Assembly: GCA_022561455.1 (NCBI GenBank) | Contig: JADFRC010000007.1 | Coordinates: 1-33,851, forward strand | Direction of reading: 5' to 3' | From: Chloroflexota bacterium | GTDB taxonomy: Bacteria > Chloroflexota > Dehalococcoidia > Lucifugimonadales > Australimonadaceae | DNA length: 33,851 nucleotides | Shown: positions 30,998-33,851 of the stretch, one piece after another | Position numbering within the stretch: position 1 is the first letter of the stretch | How the letters are laid out: every line of letters starts with the position of its first letter | Notes under the pieces: model-generated | What the model was told of the DNA's origin: nothing | Database searches by the model: none | Seen by the model: the letters and a program-made list of their open reading frames with translations, nothing else | Translations under genes and position numbers: made by a program

Positions 30998-31276
30998 CGT
31001 CAGGGCGGGGGTGGTCAAGCCCAATACGGGGGACACCGGTATCCCCGGACAGTGGGCATGCCCCCGGCAAAGGGGCTTCGCCCCTCTGCACTCCCTGTCC
31101 GGTGGATGAAAAGAGGTTTTGAGGCAAAGCTCGTCAGGGCGGGGGTGGTCAAGCCCAATACGGGGGACACCGGTATCCCCGGACAGTGGGCGTGCCCCCG
31201 GCAAAGGGGCTTCGCCCCCCTGCACACCTCGTCCGGTGGACGAAAAGGGGCTTTTGAGGCAAGGCCCGTCAGGGCG
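30997..31276. repeat. Tandem array of ~134-bp units derived from the element's right half
   Basis: Unit 1 (30997-31130) and unit 2 (31131-31265) are near-identical. Each begins TCGTCAGGGCGGGGGTGG and ends in a GAGGCAA(A/G)GC terminal-repeat copy. A partial third start (CGTCAGGGCG) follows to 31276. Each unit carries a GGACAG...CTGTCC stem enclosing GGGGCTTCGCCCC. Confidence 0.8.
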
Positions 31277-31299
31277 CCGGGGATGAAGCAGACGGTTCA

Positions 31300-31520
31300 G
31301 GAGAACAAAATTGGTCGCAATTCGAGATTATTACCATATTTAGTGGCCTCGGATCGCTCAGATACCACCTCTACTGGAAACGAGTGCCTCGGCACATGGG
31401 GCAATAGACGGCTTCCAGGGCTTGGAGAACGCCCCGAACGGCTTACAGATGTCTGAATAAAGTATTGCTAAGTTCTTAAACAAACTCTAACGTTCATGCG
31501 ATCTGCCCGTACCAGAACAG
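31300..31520 (+). promoter_or_regulatory. A+T-rich upstream region of the division cluster
   Basis: A distinct drop in GC, with ATTATTACCATATTTAG near 31329 and TAAAGTATTGCTAAGTTCTT near 31457-31476. Promoters for rsmH-ftsA-ftsZ are expected here; TTGCTA (31465-31470) is a weak -35 candidate. No mraZ gene or MraZ box array (repeated TGGGN) is seen. Confidence 0.4.
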
Positions 31521-31529
31521 CGATCAGCG

Positions 31530-33011
31530 ATGCATCAACCCACCTATCACCAACCCGTCATGGTCGGCCGCGTGGTCGAAGGGCTCGCCGTGCGCCCTGG
31601 CGGCGCGTACATCGACTGCACGCTGGGCGACGGTGGCCACGCCACGGCCATCCTCGAAGCGGCGGCCCCCAGCGGCCGCCTGCTCGGCATCGACGCCGAC
31701 CCGGAGGCGACCGCCGCCGCCCGCGACCGATTGGCGCCCTACGGCGCCGCGGTGACGGTCGTCGACGGCAACTTCAGGGCGCTGGAATCGCTCGCCGCGG
31801 CGCACGGCTTCGTGCCCGCCGACGGCGTGCTCTTCGACCTGGGCATCTCCTCGCGCCAGCTCGACGCCGAGGAGCGCGGCTTCAGCTTCCGCAGGCCCGG
31901 GCCGCTGGACATGCGGTTCACCCCCGGCGAGGGCCCCACGGCCGCGGACCTGGTGAACACCCTCGACGAGAGCGAGCTCGCCGACCTGATCTACCGGTTC
32001 GGCGAGGAGCCGCGCTCGCGGCGCATCGCGCGGGCCATCGTGGCGGCCCGGCCGATCGACGACGCCGCGAAGCTCGCGGACGTCGTCCGCCGTGGGTCCG
32101 GCTACCCGCGCGGGCGCACGCACCCGGCCACGCGTACCTTCCAGGCGCTAAGGATCGCCGTGAACGACGAGATGGACAGCCTGGAGGCTGGCCTGGAGCA
32201 GGCTCCACGCGTGCTCGGGCCAGGCGGGCGCCTCGTCGTCATCGCCTACCACTCCCTGGAGGACCGCCGGGTCAAGCGCTTCATGAACGCGGGGCCGATG
32301 CACCCGCTCTCCAAGAAGGTCACGAAGCCTTCCGCCGAGGAGATCGAGGCCAACCGCCGCAGCCGGAGCGCGCGCCTCCGCGTGGCGGAGCGCCCGGAGG
32401 ACCATGAGCCGGTCCAAGGAGCAGCTCTACGCCGGCGTCGACGTGGGGACCACCAAGATCGCGACGGTCGTGGCGCGGGTCGCCTCGTCCGGCATCGAGG
32501 TCGTCGCGCTCGGCCACGCGCCCTCAACCGGCATGCGCAAGGGGCTCGTCGTCGATGCCGCGGCCCTCACGGACGCCGTCCGGAGCTCCGTCTCGGAGGC
32601 CGCCGCGGCGTTGGGCAAGCGGCTGCCGCCCGCGTACGTCAGCGTCACCGGCGCCCACGTCGCTTCCGTGAACGCGACCGCCTCGATCACGCGCACGGCC
32701 GGCGAGAAGGAGCTCCGGGCGTTCACGGAAGGCGACGTCGACGAGGTGCTGGCATCCAGCGTCCCCGAGATGGACCCCTCCAGCGTGCTGCTCCACGCCG
32801 TTCCCCGACGCTTCGCCATCGACGGCCACAGCATCGTGCACGACCCCGTGGGTCTCTGCGGCGAGACGCTCGCCGTCGAGACCCACGTGGTCTCCGGCGA
32901 CCGGCGCGCCGTTGCCGAGCTCGCAGGCGTGGTGGGCGACGCGGGCGTCAAGGTACGGGGGATGGTCCTCCAGCACCTGGCGAGCGCGAGCGCGGTGCTC
33001 AGCGCGGATGA
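31530..33011 (+). CDS. rsmH: 16S rRNA (cytosine(1402)-N4)-methyltransferase RsmH with unterminated C-terminal frame
   Basis: RsmH methylates N4 of C1402 in 16S rRNA in the ribosomal P site. Conserved blocks up to about residue 290 are YHQPVMVGRVVEGL, DCTLGDGGHATAIL (SAM site), GIDADPEA, FDLGISSRQLD, RGFSFRRPGPLDMR, HPATRTFQALRIAVNDEM and LVVIAYHSLEDRRVKRF, ending at SARLRVAERPED (about 32402). A normal protein would stop here. Instead the frame stays open to 33011, adding about 200 Arg-rich residues that overlap ftsA in another frame. A TGA overlapping the ftsA start (32405-32407) is one frame away, so a one-base difference would give the usual ATGA overlap. The functional domain is 31530-32402. 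Start ATG 31530, no clear SD. Confidence 0.85.
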   Translation: MHQPTYHQPVMVGRVVEGLAVRPGGAYIDCTLGDGGHATAILEAAAPSGRLLGIDADPEATAAARDRLAPYGAAVTVVDGNFRALESLAAAHGFVPADGVLFDLGISSRQLDAEERGFSFRRPGPLDMRFTPGEGPTAADLVNTLDESELADLIYRFGEEPRSRRIARAIVAARPIDDAAKLADVVRRGSGYPRGRTHPATRTFQALRIAVNDEMDSLEAGLEQAPRVLGPGGRLVVIAYHSLEDRRVKRFMNAGPMHPLSKKVTKPSAEEIEANRRSRSARLRVAERPEDHEPVQGAALRRRRRGDHQDRDGRGAGRLVRHRGRRARPRALNRHAQGARRRCRGPHGRRPELRLGGRRGVGQAAAARVRQRHRRPRRFRERDRLDHAHGRREGAPGVHGRRRRRGAGIQRPRDGPLQRAAPRRSPTLRHRRPQHRARPRGSLRRDARRRDPRGLRRPARRCRARRRGGRRGRQGTGDGPPAPGERERGAQRG

Positions 33012-33645
33012 GCGAGAGCGGGGCGTCGTCCTGGCGGACGTCGGCGGTGGCACCACCGACATCGCTGTCTTCGAGGACCGCGCCGTCCGGCACACCAGCG
33101 CCATCGGGGTCGGCGGGGAGCAGTTCACGAGCGACCTGGCGGTGGGGCTCGGCATCTCTCCGGAGGTCGCCGAGCGCGTCAAGCTCGCTCTCGGGCCCGC
33201 CGAGACCCACGGGACCGAAGCGCGACTCGAAGTGGGCGGCGTCTCCGAGGGCGGAACGCAGCTCGTGTCCCGGCACCGTGCCCACGAGCTGCTGCGCGAC
33301 CGCTCCCTCGAGCTGGTGCGGCTCATCCTGCACCGCGTGGGGGAAGCGGGGACCGACCGCATGCCAGCGTGTGGCCTCGTGCTCACGGGGGGCGCGAGCA
33401 AGCTCAGCGCCCTGGCCGAAGCGGCGGCCGAGTACGCCCGGTACCCCGTGCGCGTCGCCGCGCCTTCGAGCGCGCTCACGCTCCCCGCGGAGCTGGACGA
33501 TGCGTCCTTCTCCACCGCCGTCGGCCTCGTCCTGTGGGCCGTCGAGCACCAGCGCGCCCGGAAGGCCGTTGCGCCGGTCCGCGAATGGCCGCGCAGGCTG
33601 GCGAGCGCGCTGCGCCTCCGCAGGCCGCAAGGAGCCTCCGCATGA
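32404..33645 (+). CDS. ftsA: Cell division protein FtsA
   Basis: 413-residue actin-like protein that tethers FtsZ to the membrane. The phosphate-1 motif VDVGTTKIATVVA (12-24), phosphate-2 motif ADVGGGTTDIAVF (~209-221) and adenosine motif LTGGASKL (~326-333) are present. Between them the SHS2 subdomain region includes YVSVTGAHVASVNATASI and HAVPRRFAIDG. The C-terminus has an Arg-rich amphipathic helix, WPRRLASALRLRR, suited to membrane attachment. ATG 32404 follows GGAGG (32396-32400) by only 3 bp and lies inside the open rsmH frame. It precedes ftsZ by 120 bp. Length is typical (about 400-420). Confidence 0.93.
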   Translation: MSRSKEQLYAGVDVGTTKIATVVARVASSGIEVVALGHAPSTGMRKGLVVDAAALTDAVRSSVSEAAAALGKRLPPAYVSVTGAHVASVNATASITRTAGEKELRAFTEGDVDEVLASSVPEMDPSSVLLHAVPRRFAIDGHSIVHDPVGLCGETLAVETHVVSGDRRAVAELAGVVGDAGVKVRGMVLQHLASASAVLSADERERGVVLADVGGGTTDIAVFEDRAVRHTSAIGVGGEQFTSDLAVGLGISPEVAERVKLALGPAETHGTEARLEVGGVSEGGTQLVSRHRAHELLRDRSLELVRLILHRVGEAGTDRMPACGLVLTGGASKLSALAEAAAEYARYPVRVAAPSSALTLPAELDDASFSTAVGLVLWAVEHQRARKAVAPVREWPRRLASALRLRRPQGASA

Positions 33646-33765
33646 GCAGCGCCGCTCATGCCGGGGTCCGCCACCGGTGGATCACAGGCAGCGTCGGAGG
33701 CATACCTCGGGTCGCGGGGATCGGACCAGCGGCCCGTCAGTCCCAAGAACAAGGAGGATAGAGCC
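33646..33765 (+). other. ftsA-ftsZ intergenic region with ftsZ ribosome-binding site
   Basis: No gene. It contains AAGGAGG (33750-33756) before the ftsZ ATG. The only other features seen are short GC-rich dyads (for example CCGCCACCGGTGG near 33668). Confidence 0.5.
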
Positions 33766-33851
33766 ATGGATATGTTCGGAGCGAACCAAGCGCCACAGCT
33801 AGATGGTCTGGCCCAAGTCAAGGTGATCGGTGTCGGCGGGGGAGGCTGCAA
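33766..33851 (+). CDS. ftsZ: Cell division protein FtsZ, 3' truncated by the window
   Basis: Only the first 28 codons are visible: a short variable leader (MDMFGANQAPQLDGLA) followed by QVKVIGVGGGGC, the first strand and G1 loop of the tubulin-like GTPase, where Asn follows in FtsZ proteins. FtsZ polymerises at midcell as the division ring. A strong AAGGAGG SD at 33750-33756 supports ATG 33766. Position directly after ftsA is the conserved order. Confidence 0.92.
   Translation, partial: MDMFGANQAPQLDGLAQVKVIGVGGGGC

Larger units (their letters stand above)
30657..31529. other. 873-bp gene-free stretch between aminotransferase and rsmH
   Basis: It contains the aminotransferase leader (30657-30800), the repeat element and its tandem copies (30801-31276), and an A+T-rich segment (about 31300-31520) before rsmH. 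Open frames here are translations of the repeats (repeated G-D-T-G-V-P type peptides) and not genes. Confidence 0.65.

Noticed and set aside
30665-31225. Minus- and plus-strand open frames of 70-190 residues in the repeat array
   Set aside because: They translate the repeat itself, recur in several frames, and show no RBS or family motif.
30997-31276. CRISPR array
   Set aside because: Units are ~134 bp and contiguous, with no short repeat/unique spacer alternation and no cas genes.
32427-33851. 474-residue open frame antisense to ftsA/ftsZ
   Set aside because: Ser/Arg/Pro-rich composition typical of an antisense shadow in GC-rich DNA; the opposite strand has unmistakable FtsA and FtsZ motifs.

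Overview
The window is high-GC bacterial DNA. Several features point to the phylum Chloroflexota, probably a Dehalococcoidia/SAR202-like lineage. Two lipoproteins carry a signal peptide followed by Thr/Pro linkers of the TPTATP type. There is an F420-type luciferase-like oxidoreductase, a PPOX-family protein, a homocysteine methyltransferase fused to methylene-THF reductase, and a division cluster reduced to rsmH-ftsA-ftsZ with no murein genes between. This lineage is inferred from gene content and style, not from a marker phylogeny.

Layout. Positions 1-5.4 kb hold small soluble enzymes: an alpha/beta hydrolase, a double-DUF427 protein, two dienelactone-hydrolase-type proteins, an LLM oxidoreductase, a small membrane protein and a PPOX protein. 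Positions 5.4-8.2 kb hold a VOC protein, an orphan short E2 acyltransferase (probably started at CTG) and a Rieske ring-hydroxylating oxygenase.

Positions 8.29-19.84 kb look like a genomic island. The 3' 46 nt of a tRNA-Ala(TGC) gene are duplicated at 8295-8340, and the intact tRNA lies at 19792-19867. The shared sequence is 48 bp, identical, and in the orientation expected after integration into a tRNA 3' end. The cargo is an aromatic-acid catabolic set. On the minus strand are a VOC protein, a bicupin ring-cleavage dioxygenase and a hydratase-aldolase. Divergent from these on the plus strand are a 4,5-dihydroxyphthalate decarboxylase-like protein, an ABC solute-binding lipoprotein, two amidohydrolase/decarboxylase-type proteins, a fused double ABC permease, and an unknown lipoprotein/membrane protein pair. 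No integrase and no ABC ATPase are present. Together with the adjacent Rieske oxygenase, the set could take up, hydroxylate, decarboxylate and cleave a phthalate-like or polycyclic aromatic acid. The actual substrate is unknown.

Positions 19.9-31.3 kb return to housekeeping and central metabolism: the homocysteine methyltransferase/MTHFR fusion; a tight operon of malate synthase, oxalyl-CoA-synthetase-like ligase and ketopantoate-reductase-like protein; an ECF sigma factor with its membrane partner; a methyltransferase; and a serine/alanine-glyoxylate-type aminotransferase. A short inverted-repeat element sits upstream of both glyoxylate genes. One copy (26319-26559) has 17-bp terminal inverted repeats and a 9-bp target duplication. 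The other (from 30801) is followed by two tandem ~134-bp copies of its right half.

Positions 31.5-33.85 kb carry rsmH, ftsA and the first codons of ftsZ. The rsmH frame has no stop where one is expected and stays open about 600 bp into ftsA.
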